A program made the translations under genes and the position numbers. Of a stretch of DNA of 64,000 bases, positions 35,091 to 44,115 are shown one piece after another (position 1 is the stretch's first letter; each line of letters starts with the position of its first letter). Source of the stretch: JANQJA01 sp047947185 (GTDB taxonomy: Bacteria > Pseudomonadota > Gammaproteobacteria > Pseudomonadales > Azotimanducaceae); assembly GCA_047947185.1 (NCBI GenBank), contig CP170502.1, positions 1,178,001 to 1,242,000 on the forward strand. Direction: 5' to 3'. A model generated the notes under the pieces. The model had not been told where the DNA came from, did no database searches, and saw nothing but the letters and a program-made list of their open reading frames with translations.

Positions 35091-36248
35091 TCAGACTCGC
35101 ATCAAAGCATCAAGCGCTGCGGGCAGTGCCTTGACATACTGCTGGACATCTTCAATTTTGCCCATACTCACCCTGGACCAGTGGGTATAGTCGCCATAAA
35201 TGCCACGGATCAGCACATTTCGTTTGGCCATCTCCAGGCGGAAAGATTCGGCATTTAAATCACCCAGATCAACAAACAGGAAGCTTGCCTCAGAGGGTGC
35301 CACTGTCAGTCCCGCGGATGTGATGGCATCAACCAGCATTTCGCGCGCCTCAAGAATCCTTGATTTTGAGAAACTGACAAACTTCATGTCGTCATAAGAC
35401 GCAACCGCGGCGGCCACACCCGCCTGGTTCATCGCGTAGTTGCCGAGTCCAAATCGCTGAATCAAGGCCGTGGTTTCGGGTGCCGCGATGGCGTAACCGA
35501 CGCGCATGCCAGCAAGGCCATAAATCTTGGAAAAGGTGCGCGCGACCACAACGTCATAACCTTCCTTGATGAGCTTCACCATCGAGTTGCTGTCAGGATC
35601 ACTCGTGATCTCGTTGTAGGCTTCGTCCAGCAGTACTGTCACCTTTTTTGATGCCTTCCTGCAGAAGTCAGTGAGCTGTTTTGAATCCACCACCATCCCG
35701 GTCGGGTTGTTGGGATTACAGATCTGTACCATGGACACCTCAGGCGTAATCGCCGCGTAGAGTGCGTCCAGGTCAATACCCAGGTCGCTGGTAGGCGACG
35801 TACGAACCAGTTCGCCACCCTGGCGAATTGCCGCTTTTGTGGTGGTATCCCAGAACAGGTCCGGACCCAGGATCTTGCCGTCCCGGGACTTGGCAACGGC
35901 AAGATAGGTCAGCACACCGCTTGAGCCGGCACTCAGACTGATGTAGTCCTCGGTTACCCCATGTCGCTCCGCAATCATCGAGATCAACCTGCTGATCGAA
36001 TCACCCACGTAGTAGGCTCCCCGCGCGGCAGCCTCCGCCATGGCCGCGAGGGCTTTGTCACTGGGCCCGTAGGGGTTCTCATTGGCGTTGAGTTTGGCGA
36101 TGCCCGGTGCAGGACCATAACTGAGCCCGGTGCCGGCCGTCCCCGCGGCAACCGCACTGCCGAAAGGCACCAGTGTACTGCCGGCAACGGCACCCGCGAA
36201 CAGTGCTGAACCCTGCAAAAATCCGCGGCGAGAAAAATCGGTAGCCAT
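35091..36248 (-). CDS. Tat-exported PLP aminotransferase, histidinol-phosphate aminotransferase family
   Basis: 385 residues from the ATG at 36248, with AGGAGG eight bases upstream; the frame further upstream overlaps the TauE gene and is not needed. The N-terminus is a twin-arginine signal (FSRRGFLQGSALFAGAVAGS). The fold-type I aminotransferase follows: LNANENPYGPSDKALAAM, ISLSAGSSGVLTYLA, VQICNPNNPTGMVVD, VLLDEAYNEIT, and the Schiff-base lysine in VVARTFSKIYGLAGMRVGYA. The end is RGIYGDYTHWSRVSMG. Close to HisC but exported, with cofactor presumably bound first. Substrate unknown; it should transaminate an amino compound in the periplasm. Confidence 0.88.
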   Translation of the reverse strand: MATDFSRRGFLQGSALFAGAVAGSTLVPFGSAVAAGTAGTGLSYGPAPGIAKLNANENPYGPSDKALAAMAEAAARGAYYVGDSISRLISMIAERHGVTEDYISLSAGSSGVLTYLAVAKSRDGKILGPDLFWDTTTKAAIRQGGELVRTSPTSDLGIDLDALYAAITPEVSMVQICNPNNPTGMVVDSKQLTDFCRKASKKVTVLLDEAYNEITSDPDSNSMVKLIKEGYDVVVARTFSKIYGLAGMRVGYAIAAPETTALIQRFGLGNYAMNQAGVAAAVASYDDMKFVSFSKSRILEAREMLVDAITSAGLTVAPSEASFLFVDLGDLNAESFRLEMAKRNVLIRGIYGDYTHWSRVSMGKIEDVQQYVKALPAALDALMRV

Positions 36249-36273
36249 GGTTTGACCTCCTGGTCTGTGGTTG

Positions 36274-37104
36274 TCAGGCGCCCAGTGTCTTGTAGAACAT
36301 GGTGGATGACACACCCAGCAGGTAGATGCCAAACATCCGCTTCAAGGTCACCTCGTTCAGGCTGTGAGCCCATCTGGCCCCAATGGGCGCTGTCATGATC
36401 GACATGACACAGATGGCCAACAGGGCAGGCAGATTGACGTATCCCAATGATCCCGGGGGTAGGTTCTGGGTATGCCAACCAAGGGTAATGAAACCAATGG
36501 CCCCGGGCAGCGCGATGATGAAACCCACGCCCGAAGCCGTGGCCACAGCCTGGTGCACCTTGCGGCCGCACACGACCATGGTCACCACCGTGATGGTGCC
36601 ACCACCAATCCCGAGCAGGGATGAAAAGCCACCGAGGCCCGATGCCAGCGCGGCCCTGCCAGGGCCTGTTGGCATGGCAAAACCTGACTTGTGGACAAAC
36701 AGGTCCGGAAACAGAAAGTAAAACGAGTAGATGAGTACCCCAACAGCAAAAATGAGCACCAGGCTGCCACCATCAATCAATGACGCAATGTACAGGCCCG
36801 CCGCCACACCCAGCACAAGCCAGGGTGCCCAGCCTTTCAGCACGTCGAAGTCCACCGCCCCCCGTTTCATGTGTGCCTGAACCGCGCGACTCGATGAGAC
36901 AATAATGGAAGCGAGTGAAGTGCCTACCGCTACATAAATATGTTGGCCTGTGTTCTCGCTGAAAAGCGGAAAGACAGCAAGCAGCGCTGGCACAACAACA
37001 AAGCCGCCCCCGTTGCCGAACAGGCCTGCGGTCAGTCCTGCAACCGCACCGGCGATAAACAGGGCGCCGAGCAGGACAACAGCACCGAAGAGCGTCATCT
37101 CCAT
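36274..37104 (-). CDS. TauE/SafE-family membrane permease
   Basis: 276 residues from the ATG at 37104 (GGGGGTG upstream; the next Met two codons on is also possible). Duplicated membrane domains with the signature GLTAGLFGNGGGFVVVPALL near the N-terminus and its counterpart GLGGFSSLLGIGGGTITVVT in the second half. About eight TM helices. The family exports sulfite, sulfonates or other small anions. The gene is 25 bases upstream of the Tat aminotransferase in the same direction, so they may be cotranscribed and the product of the aminotransferase may be linked to a transported anion; that is speculation. Confidence 0.92.
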   Translation of the reverse strand: MEMTLFGAVVLLGALFIAGAVAGLTAGLFGNGGGFVVVPALLAVFPLFSENTGQHIYVAVGTSLASIIVSSSRAVQAHMKRGAVDFDVLKGWAPWLVLGVAAGLYIASLIDGGSLVLIFAVGVLIYSFYFLFPDLFVHKSGFAMPTGPGRAALASGLGGFSSLLGIGGGTITVVTMVVCGRKVHQAVATASGVGFIIALPGAIGFITLGWHTQNLPPGSLGYVNLPALLAICVMSIMTAPIGARWAHSLNEVTLKRMFGIYLLGVSSTMFYKTLGA

Positions 37105-37440
37105 GGAATCCGGTTCACCCCCAACATCCAAACTTTTATCTGCCCGGTACAATTTTCATGCCACCCAGGCGATAGCACCGTTCTTTCGATCCAGACTCCT
37201 GTTCTTGTTGACCTTGACGGGCACTGCACCGACTGCGGACGCGGTCGCCCCCCGCAACAACGCCTCAATTTGGGAAGAAATCATTCAGCCTGTCTCATTT
37301 CGGGGCAGCGACTCATATCCGGACCAGTACATTGAAACTTCCCGGGCAAGACGGCTGGCCCTTCACGAAGGTCCGACGTTAGAAGAATTTTTATCCCTGA
37401 GTTATGCTTGTTCGCGCGGCCCGCGCCAGGAGACTTGCCC
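37105..37440. other. intergenic region between divergent TauE and efflux operons
   Basis: About 336 bases holding the promoters for both. A plus-strand frame (positions about 37151-37440) gives a signal-like stretch RSRLLFLLTLTGTAPTADA and then acidic sequence, but has no proper start codon or ribosome site, so I did not call a gene. Confidence 0.4.
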
Positions 37441-38691
37441 ATGGATAACAAGAAGGCACTGCTGGGATCCCTCTCCCTGTCCGAAGAGGAGCGCAAAAGC
37501 GCAAGTCGAACCCCCCAGTTCCTCGTAACAGGTGCAGGTGCCCTGGGGCTGGCAGTGCTCGCCTGGTTCTGGCTGGTGCCGGATTCGTCAGCCGTACCTG
37601 TACAGACCGCCACCGCCATTGCCGCAGACGGCCAGGCAGCCAGGATCAATACAGCCGTGCTCGACGCCAGCGGCTATGTCACGGCACGACGCCAGGCGAC
37701 GGTCTCATCCAAGCTGACGGGCAAGGTCACGGCTGTCTTCATAGAAGAAGGCGTCAGCGTTACCGAGGGTGAACTGCTGGCAACGCTGGATGATTCCCTG
37801 CAGCGCGCCAGCCTTGAGTTGACCTTATCCCAACAGCGTGCCGCCGAGGCTCGCCTGGCGGAAGTACGCGTCCAGATTCGTGAAGCTGAGCTGGACCTGC
37901 AACGCAAACTTGAACTCGAAACAAAAAACCTGGCCTCCCGGGCTGACCTTGATAATGCAGAACTTCGGGTAGAGGGCCTCAGGGCCCGTCTGAATGGACT
38001 ACAGTCAGAAATCGAGGTTGCCCGAGGCAGCGTTCGCCTCCAGCAACAGCAGCTTGAAGACATGCAGATTCGCGCACCTTTTGCCGGTGTGGTCATTGCA
38101 AAAGCGGCACAGCCTGGTGAAATGATTTCTCCCGTTTCCGCCGGTGGCGGTTTTACCCGCACTGGCATCTGCACCATTGTTGACATGGATTCACTGGAGA
38201 TTGAAGTGGATGTCAACGAGTCGTACATCAATCGTGTTACCCCCGGCCAGCGGGTGGTGGCAACCCTGAATTCCTACCAGGACTGGCAGATCCCCGCTGA
38301 AGTGATCACCATCATCCCAACCGCTGATCGCAACAAGGCCACGGTGCGGGTCAGGGTGGCATTTCTGGAGAAAGACAGCCGCATCCTGCCGGATATGGGC
38401 GTGAAGGTATCCTTCCTCGAGGACAATACCACCCCCCCTGACAATGGCGATTCTGCTCCGACAGGCGTCTGGATTCCAAACGCGGCCGTTACCCTGCTGG
38501 ATGATTCATCCACCGTATTTGTCGTTGCCAACGGCCGTGCTGAGCCGCGCCAGGTACGCCTGGGCGAACGCAAGGGTTCAAACCGCAACGTCGTATCCGG
38601 ACTGGTGGCGGGTGACGTGGTGGTAACCGGGCTAAACGAGCAGATCAAGCAGCAGCTGGCCACTGGCCGGGCAGTCGTATCATCCCCCTGA
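37441..38691 (+). CDS. periplasmic adaptor of a MacAB-like ABC efflux pump
   Basis: 416 residues from the ATG at 37441 (AGGAGA upstream). Cytoplasmic N-tail (MDNKKALLGSLSLSEEERKS), one TM helix (LVTGAGALGLAVLAWFWLVP), split lipoyl motif (VSSKLTGKVTAVFIEEGVSV and IRAPFAGVVIAKAAQPGEMI) around a long coiled coil (QQRAAEARLAEVRVQIREAE to VARGSVRLQQQQLE), then the beta-barrel and membrane-proximal domains. Bridges the inner-membrane transporter to the outer membrane channel. Eight bases (or 20, by start chosen) separate it from the ATPase gene. Substrate unknown. Confidence 0.92.
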   Translation: MDNKKALLGSLSLSEEERKSASRTPQFLVTGAGALGLAVLAWFWLVPDSSAVPVQTATAIAADGQAARINTAVLDASGYVTARRQATVSSKLTGKVTAVFIEEGVSVTEGELLATLDDSLQRASLELTLSQQRAAEARLAEVRVQIREAELDLQRKLELETKNLASRADLDNAELRVEGLRARLNGLQSEIEVARGSVRLQQQQLEDMQIRAPFAGVVIAKAAQPGEMISPVSAGGGFTRTGICTIVDMDSLEIEVDVNESYINRVTPGQRVVATLNSYQDWQIPAEVITIIPTADRNKATVRVRVAFLEKDSRILPDMGVKVSFLEDNTTPPDNGDSAPTGVWIPNAAVTLLDDSSTVFVVANGRAEPRQVRLGERKGSNRNVVSGLVAGDVVVTGLNEQIKQQLATGRAVVSSP

Positions 38692-38711
38692 GGTGAACTG
38701 TGGAGCAAAGC

Positions 38712-39401
38712 ATGGCAGAGAACCTGATTGAGATTGATCGTGTTACCAAAACTTACACCCGCGGCAAAATGGAGATTCCGGTGCTTCAGGCCCTCAGTCT
38801 TTCGATAGCGCGCGGCGATTTCCTTGCCCTGATGGGCCCCTCCGGCTCCGGCAAGACCACACTGCTGAACCTGATTGGCGGGCTGGACACCCCCACGTCG
38901 GGTTCGATCATGATTGGCGGTGAGCGGATAGATCAGCTGTCCCAGTCTGAACTTGCCCGCTGGCGCTCCCGCACTGTGGGGTTTGTGTTCCAGTTCTATA
39001 ACCTGTTGCCAGTGCTGACCGCCCAGAAGAACGTTGAATTGCCCCTGCTCCTGACAGGGCTCTCCGGTGCCGAGCGAAAGAAGCGGGCGCTGGCCGCACT
39101 GACGGTGGTGGGTCTGGAAGACCGGGCCGGTCACCGGCCCAGTGAGCTCTCCGGTGGTCAGGAACAGCGCGTTGCCATTGCACGTGCGCTGGTATCCGAC
39201 CCTGCATTGCTGGTCTGTGACGAACCCACCGGTGATCTTGACAGGACAACAGCCGACGAAATCCTGGACCTCCTGCAACTGCTGAATAGGGACTATGGCA
39301 AGACCATTGTCATGGTCACGCATGACCCCAAGGCGGCTGATCATGCACGCCACTGCCTGCACCTCGACAAAGGTCAACTGGTCACGGAAGAATCCGCATG
39401 A
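38712..39401 (+). CDS. ABC transporter ATP-binding protein (MacB/LolD-like)
   Basis: 229 residues from the ATG at 38712 with GGAG upstream; a GTG at 38700 with GAGGTGA upstream is also good. Walker A GPSGSGKTTL, Q-loop VGFVFQFYNLLP, signature LSGGQEQRVAIARAL, Walker B LLVCDEPTGDLD and the switch His in MVTHDPKAADHARH. LLPVLTAQKNVELPLLLTG is typical of the MacB/LolD class. Powers the two permeases that follow; the stop overlaps the first permease start (ATGA). Confidence 0.95.
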   Translation: MAENLIEIDRVTKTYTRGKMEIPVLQALSLSIARGDFLALMGPSGSGKTTLLNLIGGLDTPTSGSIMIGGERIDQLSQSELARWRSRTVGFVFQFYNLLPVLTAQKNVELPLLLTGLSGAERKKRALAALTVVGLEDRAGHRPSELSGGQEQRVAIARALVSDPALLVCDEPTGDLDRTTADEILDLLQLLNRDYGKTIVMVTHDPKAADHARHCLHLDKGQLVTEESA

Positions 39402-40552
39402 AATACTTTTCCCTGATCTGGGCAGCGCTCTTCAGGAAGCCCGTCCGAAGTGTCCTGACCCTGGCCAGCGTGTTTGTTGCGTTCCTGCTGTTTGGGCTCC
39501 TGCAATCAGTCAGCGTGGCTTTCTCCAGCGGCCCGGAGCTCTCCGGGGTTGACCGCCTGGTGGTAGCGCCCAAGTACTCCATCATCGATGACATACCCGT
39601 GAACTACGCCCAGCGTATCGCCCAGGTCAGGGGGGTCGAGAAGGTTGCGCACATGTCCTGGTTTGGCGGCGTCTATAAGGATGCCGCCAACTTTTTTCCC
39701 CGTTGGCCGGTCCCGCCCCGGGAATTCCTTGCGGTTTTTCCCGAATACCAATTGAGCGAGGAAGAGAAGCAGGCATTCATAGGAACCCGCACCGGCGCCA
39801 TCATCGGCAAGGCGCTTGCAGACAAGTATGGGCTCAAAGTGGGTGATACCCTGCCGCTGATTGCCGACATCTGGGTCAACAAGGACAACAAACCCTGGGA
39901 GTTCGAGATTGTTGGTATCTTCACCGCGCCTGACGAACCCGCCCAGGAAAACCAGATGTTCATGAACTATGCGTTCTTCGACGAGTACCGCGCATTTGGG
40001 ACGGGCGGTGTTGGCAACTTCATGGTCACCATTGATGACCCTGAACGGGCTGCAGAAATTGCGGCTGCGATCGACGCCATGTTTGCCAATTCATCAGATG
40101 AAACCAAAACCTCCACTGAGAAGGCCTATAACCAGATGTTTGCGAAACAGGTGGGTGATATCAGCTTTATCATGACCGGTATCCTGTCGGCGGTATTTTT
40201 TACGATCCTGCTGCTCACCGGCAACACCATGGCGCAGGCCATCCGTGAGCGGATTCCGGAACTGGCCATTCTGAAGACCATCGGCTTTACCAACCTGTCG
40301 GTGCTCATGATTGTGCTGGCCGAGTCTGTACTGGTTGCGCTGGTGGGCGGCTTACCGGGTCTTGCGCTGGCCGGTTTCCTGGTTGGCGGACTGGAGCAGG
40401 CCACGCCGTTTCTTGCTGGTGCAGAGATGACCCGCCTGGTGGTCTTGCAGGGTACTACCCTCGCCATCCTGCTCGGCCTGGTGGTTGGCCTGCCGCCGGC
40501 CCTGCGCGCCATGCGCCTTTCGATTGTTGACGCACTGGGTGACGCCCGATGA
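39398..40552 (+). CDS. ABC transporter permease, FtsX/MacB type (first)
   Basis: 384 residues. One N-terminal TM (RSVLTLASVFVAFLLFGLLQ), a large periplasmic domain of about 250 residues, then three TM helices at the C-terminus (ISFIMTGILSAVFFTILLLTG, VLMIVLAESVLVALVGGLPG, LVVLQGTTLAILLGLVVGLP). The loop RERIPELAILKTIGFTNLSV is the FtsX-family signature. Overlaps ATPase and second permease genes by four bases each. The pair probably makes a heterodimer with two ATPase copies. Confidence 0.95.
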   Translation: MKYFSLIWAALFRKPVRSVLTLASVFVAFLLFGLLQSVSVAFSSGPELSGVDRLVVAPKYSIIDDIPVNYAQRIAQVRGVEKVAHMSWFGGVYKDAANFFPRWPVPPREFLAVFPEYQLSEEEKQAFIGTRTGAIIGKALADKYGLKVGDTLPLIADIWVNKDNKPWEFEIVGIFTAPDEPAQENQMFMNYAFFDEYRAFGTGGVGNFMVTIDDPERAAEIAAAIDAMFANSSDETKTSTEKAYNQMFAKQVGDISFIMTGILSAVFFTILLLTGNTMAQAIRERIPELAILKTIGFTNLSVLMIVLAESVLVALVGGLPGLALAGFLVGGLEQATPFLAGAEMTRLVVLQGTTLAILLGLVVGLPPALRAMRLSIVDALGDAR

Positions 40553-41727
40553 ACCAGGTTTTTGCCATTACACTCATGAACCTCAGGAACCTCCCTGCCA
40601 GGGCCGGCGCTTCACTGGTCATTGTGGTGGGTATTGCTGGCGTTGTGGCCGTGGTCACGGCGCTTTTGTCCATGGCCCAGGGTTTCCAGTCGACGCTGAA
40701 AGGCAGTGGTGACCCGGCGCGCGCGTTTGTGTTGCGGGGCGGTTCCGACACCGAGATGTCGAGCTTCATTTCAACCGAGGCTTACCGCATCATCGAATCA
40801 AAGCCCGGTGTTATGCGCGATGCCCAAGGCCCCCTGGCGGCAGGAGAAACCTACGTAATTGCCGACGTGCCCAAACGGGGCAACAACTCGCCGGCGAATA
40901 TGCCACTCAGAGGTGTAGAGCCTGCCTCTTTCCGCGTTCGGCCGGAAGTCAGGATTATTGAGGGGCGCAACCTCGAGTTTGGTCGTCTCGAGTTGATCGC
41001 CGGCGCCAAGGCCGCCAACCAGTTCCAGGGGCTGGAAGTGGGCCAGGCGATCAACATACGCGGTGCCAACTGGCAGGTTGTCGGACTGTTTACCGCCAAT
41101 GGTGGTATTCACGAGGGTGAGGTCTGGGTGGACAATACCGTGCTGGTCTCCAACCTCAACCGCGGTGGCAGCGGTTATACCTCCATGATTGTCAGGCTGG
41201 AGGCACCCGAGGAACTGGACCCGTTTGCCCTGGCCCTGGAAAACGACCGACGGCTTGAGACAAAAGTTGTCAGGGAAACCACCTACTACAGCGAACAGTC
41301 AGAAGGGCTCACCGGGCTGATCACCAACTTTGGGTACAGCATTGGTCTGATTATGGCGTTCGGTGCCATTTTTGGTGCCCTGAATACCATGTACTCTGCC
41401 GTCTCTACCCGCAGCGTGGAGATAGCCACGCTGCGTGCCATTGGTTTTGGGCCAACGCCAATTGTCGTTTCCGTCATGGTTGAGGCCCTGGTCCTGGCCG
41501 TGCTGGGTGGCGCCATCGGCGGCGGCATTGCCTACCTGTTTTTTAACGGCTATACCGCCTCAACCATGGGTGACACCTTTTCGCAGGTCTCTTTCGATTT
41601 CCGCGTGACGCCTGACCTGCTGGTGCGCGGCATTATCTGGTCCTGCCTGCTGGGCCTGATCGGCGGCCTGTTCCCGTCTATTGCCGCCGCACGCCAGCCC
41701 GTTGTCACGGCCCTGCGCGGGCTTTAA
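40549..41727 (+). CDS. ABC transporter permease, FtsX/MacB type (second)
   Basis: 392 residues, same layout as the preceding permease: TM1 (GASLVIVVGIAGVVAVVTALL), periplasmic domain, then three TM helices (IGLIMAFGAIFGALNTMYSA, VSVMVEALVLAVLGGAIGGG, LLVRGIIWSCLLGLIGGLFP). Signature loop AVSTRSVEIATLRAIGFGPT. Last gene of the operon, followed by a perfect 10-bp hairpin shared with the convergent beta-propeller gene. Confidence 0.95.
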   Translation: MNQVFAITLMNLRNLPARAGASLVIVVGIAGVVAVVTALLSMAQGFQSTLKGSGDPARAFVLRGGSDTEMSSFISTEAYRIIESKPGVMRDAQGPLAAGETYVIADVPKRGNNSPANMPLRGVEPASFRVRPEVRIIEGRNLEFGRLELIAGAKAANQFQGLEVGQAINIRGANWQVVGLFTANGGIHEGEVWVDNTVLVSNLNRGGSGYTSMIVRLEAPEELDPFALALENDRRLETKVVRETTYYSEQSEGLTGLITNFGYSIGLIMAFGAIFGALNTMYSAVSTRSVEIATLRAIGFGPTPIVVSVMVEALVLAVLGGAIGGGIAYLFFNGYTASTMGDTFSQVSFDFRVTPDLLVRGIIWSCLLGLIGGLFPSIAAARQPVVTALRGL

Positions 41728-41732
41728 TCCGT

Positions 41733-41758
41733 TACCCCGGGGCCGGAACCCCGGGGTA
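41733..41758. terminator. bidirectional hairpin terminator
   Basis: TACCCCGGGG / CCCCGGGGTA, 10 perfect base pairs with loop CCGGAA, six bases after the permease stop and six before the beta-propeller stop. No T-run. Confidence 0.6.
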
Positions 41759-41763
41759 CAAAC

Positions 41764-44115
41764 CTACTGTGACTGACCAGACTGGGGTTGCAGGTAGACA
41801 TTCAACACGGTGGTGCCAACATGGTGCTGGTCTGCCTGAACCCTGACATCCGTGGTACTAAAGGGAACATAACCCTCGCGATTGACGCTGACCGAAAAGG
41901 TACCGGCGCGTTCTAGCAGCCCTTTGCCACTGTCATCCGGGCAACCGGTTCTGAGCGGCACCGTCACCTCGGCATCACTGGCCGTGGCTGTGGCACAACT
42001 CAGGTAAGCCCCGGTACTGGCGTCAAACATCCCAAGGATCAGTCCGTCACGCAGTTCCGTGGTGCCTGCTTCCGACTCGGGATTGACAAACAGCGTTGGG
42101 ACAAACAGATTGGATGTCACATCAGGCTCATCCCAGTTCGCCGCAAAAATCCTTGACTTGGCAAGGTGGTATAGGGAGTCGCCGTTCAGGAAAGTGCGCT
42201 CGTTCCAGGTACAGCAATTCGGCTGGTACCTGTCCCCGGTTGCGTGATTTTCGGTCACCACCTTGCCGGCCAACGACAGGGTCCGACTCGCCTCGTCAAC
42301 CTCAAACAGGTAAAGCGCGTTTTCGGTCCAGGGATAATAGGTGGCGGCATCATCACTGCCCGGCAGGTGCGCCCCGCTCACGCGAAACGGCATGGCAATA
42401 CGGTGCACCCCATCCACCAGAATGGAGGTAAAAGCATGCGAGTCCCACATGACCGGTGAGTCGGTGCCGCGCCGGCCAATCTTCACGTCGGCCAGTACGT
42501 TCAGGGCCGTGGGATCGCTGACATCAAACAACCGCACGTTGGCCCCCTGGAACCAGGCAATGCCATCCTGGGTCAGGGAGTCCTTGCCAACACCCAGCAG
42601 CAGGTTTTCCGAAATGGGATGCAGGTAGGTTGAGAAGCCCGGTATCTCCAGTTCGCCGAGGATGACAGGATCGGCAGGCGTTGAGAGATCAATCACATAA
42701 ACCGGGTCTATCTGTTCGAAGGTCACCACATAAGCCCGGTCACCCACAATGCGCGAGGCAAAAATCTGCTCACGGGGCTTACCGATCGGCGCGGTTCGGG
42801 TGTCATTCGGGATCTGCCCCCGCACATCAAGCTGGAACGCCGTGGCGGACTCACCCAATACCGTAAGCTGGTGGGAAAAGTTGTTGCCCCCCCGCGTTGT
42901 GATGGCAGTCAGGTTGCCATCATGTTCGCCCATGAGAAAAGCGGGATCACCCCAGAAGGTGCCTGGCACCCTGCCAGAACCAATATAGCGGGGAGCACCA
43001 CTGCCGATGCCAATCTTGTGGATAATCGACTCTTCAAAATAGGTGTCGTCAGGCAGGATACTGGACTGGTAAGCCGCAAGATAAATTGCCTGCTGCGATA
43101 CAAACACCCCCGCCACCCCGTCTGCCATACACAGTGAGGAAAAGTTTGCCGGCGCGGTGATGTCTATGGCGGTGATGGTCGTCACCGTGGGGAAATAGAT
43201 GGTGTCACCCGCTTCACTGAGGGGCACAAAACAGGCGCTGGTGGTGACAAGTGCCGTGTCAGATCCATCGCTGAATCTAACCCGGGGCAACAGTGCTGCC
43301 ACATCAATACTGTCGATAATCGCCTGGTTGTTCGCCCGGTCTGCCGCCGTGGTCGCAAACGGGACCAGGCCTGGTGTTGACGGCGTAAATCGGGTGATCA
43401 GGTACAGGGTGTTGCCGATGCGCCGCGAGTTGACGTAACTGCCATCAATCGAAAGCTGTTCCACTTTGACTGGCGCCGCCGGCGAATCAACATCCACGAA
43501 GTCGACGCCAGTAGTGCCGTGCCATTCCCAGGGCGCCACGTAAAGTGTGTCCCAGGCATACTGCTGCTCACCGCGAATGTTGACGAGGCGCGAATGGGTT
43601 GCATCTTTCAGATGATAGAGCCCACGGGACACTGACAGGGTATCGCTGGCCAGCCGCTCTGTGGCAACAATTTGTGTGGCGCTCCCCGGGGTTGCCCGCA
43701 CCACCTGCAACCTGTCCCGGTTTGCAAGGTAGATGTACTCACCGTCGTAGCGGGCGGGATCTATCTCGTCAACACCGGCAACAATCAGGTTGGTTTCGCT
43801 GACTGCAGCAGGCGCACCTGCATCCATCGCGGCCTGTTCCAGTACTGCGACGGGTTGTGCCTGAACCGGCAAACCCGTCCGGGTCACCGTCTGCTGAACC
43901 GCCGACGAGTTGCCCGACAGCCCGGCCCACTGTTTCAGCCCCTCTCGCAGATAGGTTTCAAACGCGGCCGTTGAACCCGCGGGCAGCAGCAGGGAGCGCT
44001 CATCCGGATCCGGTGGCTGTGGATTTACGGGTCCCGGCGTCGGCTGACCCGACCCACCACCGCCACTACAGGCAGCAAGCAGAAACACGGACAGAATCAG
44101 GCACAAAGTTTTCAT
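41764..44115 (-). CDS. beta-propeller lipoprotein (PF09826-like)
   Basis: 783 residues. Lipoprotein signal with Cys16 (VFLLAACSGGGGSGQPTPGP), then a Pro-rich spacer. A propeller typical of the secreted beta-propeller domain family starts at about 105: AGVDEIDPARYDGEYIYLAN, DVDSPAAPVKVEQLSIDGSY, NSRRIGNTLYLITRF, VVGDRAYVVTFEQIDPVYVI and DLSTPADPVILGELEIPGFS. C-terminal Ig-like domain near 690-775. Lipid-anchored, likely on the outer membrane or surface. Third gene of an operon whose upstream gene stop overlaps this ATG (TAATG at 44113-44117). Function unknown. Confidence 0.88.
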   Translation of the reverse strand: MKTLCLILSVFLLAACSGGGGSGQPTPGPVNPQPPDPDERSLLLPAGSTAAFETYLREGLKQWAGLSGNSSAVQQTVTRTGLPVQAQPVAVLEQAAMDAGAPAAVSETNLIVAGVDEIDPARYDGEYIYLANRDRLQVVRATPGSATQIVATERLASDTLSVSRGLYHLKDATHSRLVNIRGEQQYAWDTLYVAPWEWHGTTGVDFVDVDSPAAPVKVEQLSIDGSYVNSRRIGNTLYLITRFTPSTPGLVPFATTAADRANNQAIIDSIDVAALLPRVRFSDGSDTALVTTSACFVPLSEAGDTIYFPTVTTITAIDITAPANFSSLCMADGVAGVFVSQQAIYLAAYQSSILPDDTYFEESIIHKIGIGSGAPRYIGSGRVPGTFWGDPAFLMGEHDGNLTAITTRGGNNFSHQLTVLGESATAFQLDVRGQIPNDTRTAPIGKPREQIFASRIVGDRAYVVTFEQIDPVYVIDLSTPADPVILGELEIPGFSTYLHPISENLLLGVGKDSLTQDGIAWFQGANVRLFDVSDPTALNVLADVKIGRRGTDSPVMWDSHAFTSILVDGVHRIAMPFRVSGAHLPGSDDAATYYPWTENALYLFEVDEASRTLSLAGKVVTENHATGDRYQPNCCTWNERTFLNGDSLYHLAKSRIFAANWDEPDVTSNLFVPTLFVNPESEAGTTELRDGLILGMFDASTGAYLSCATATASDAEVTVPLRTGCPDDSGKGLLERAGTFSVSVNREGYVPFSTTDVRVQADQHHVGTTVLNVYLQPQSGQSQ

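Noticed and set aside
37151..37440. Signal-like plus-strand frame upstream of the efflux adaptor
   Set aside because: No start codon with a ribosome site; probably chance in the promoter region, though the hydrophobic stretch is notable.
38274..39377. 367-codon minus-strand open frame opposite the ABC ATPase
   Set aside because: Antisense of Walker and signature motifs on the plus strand.
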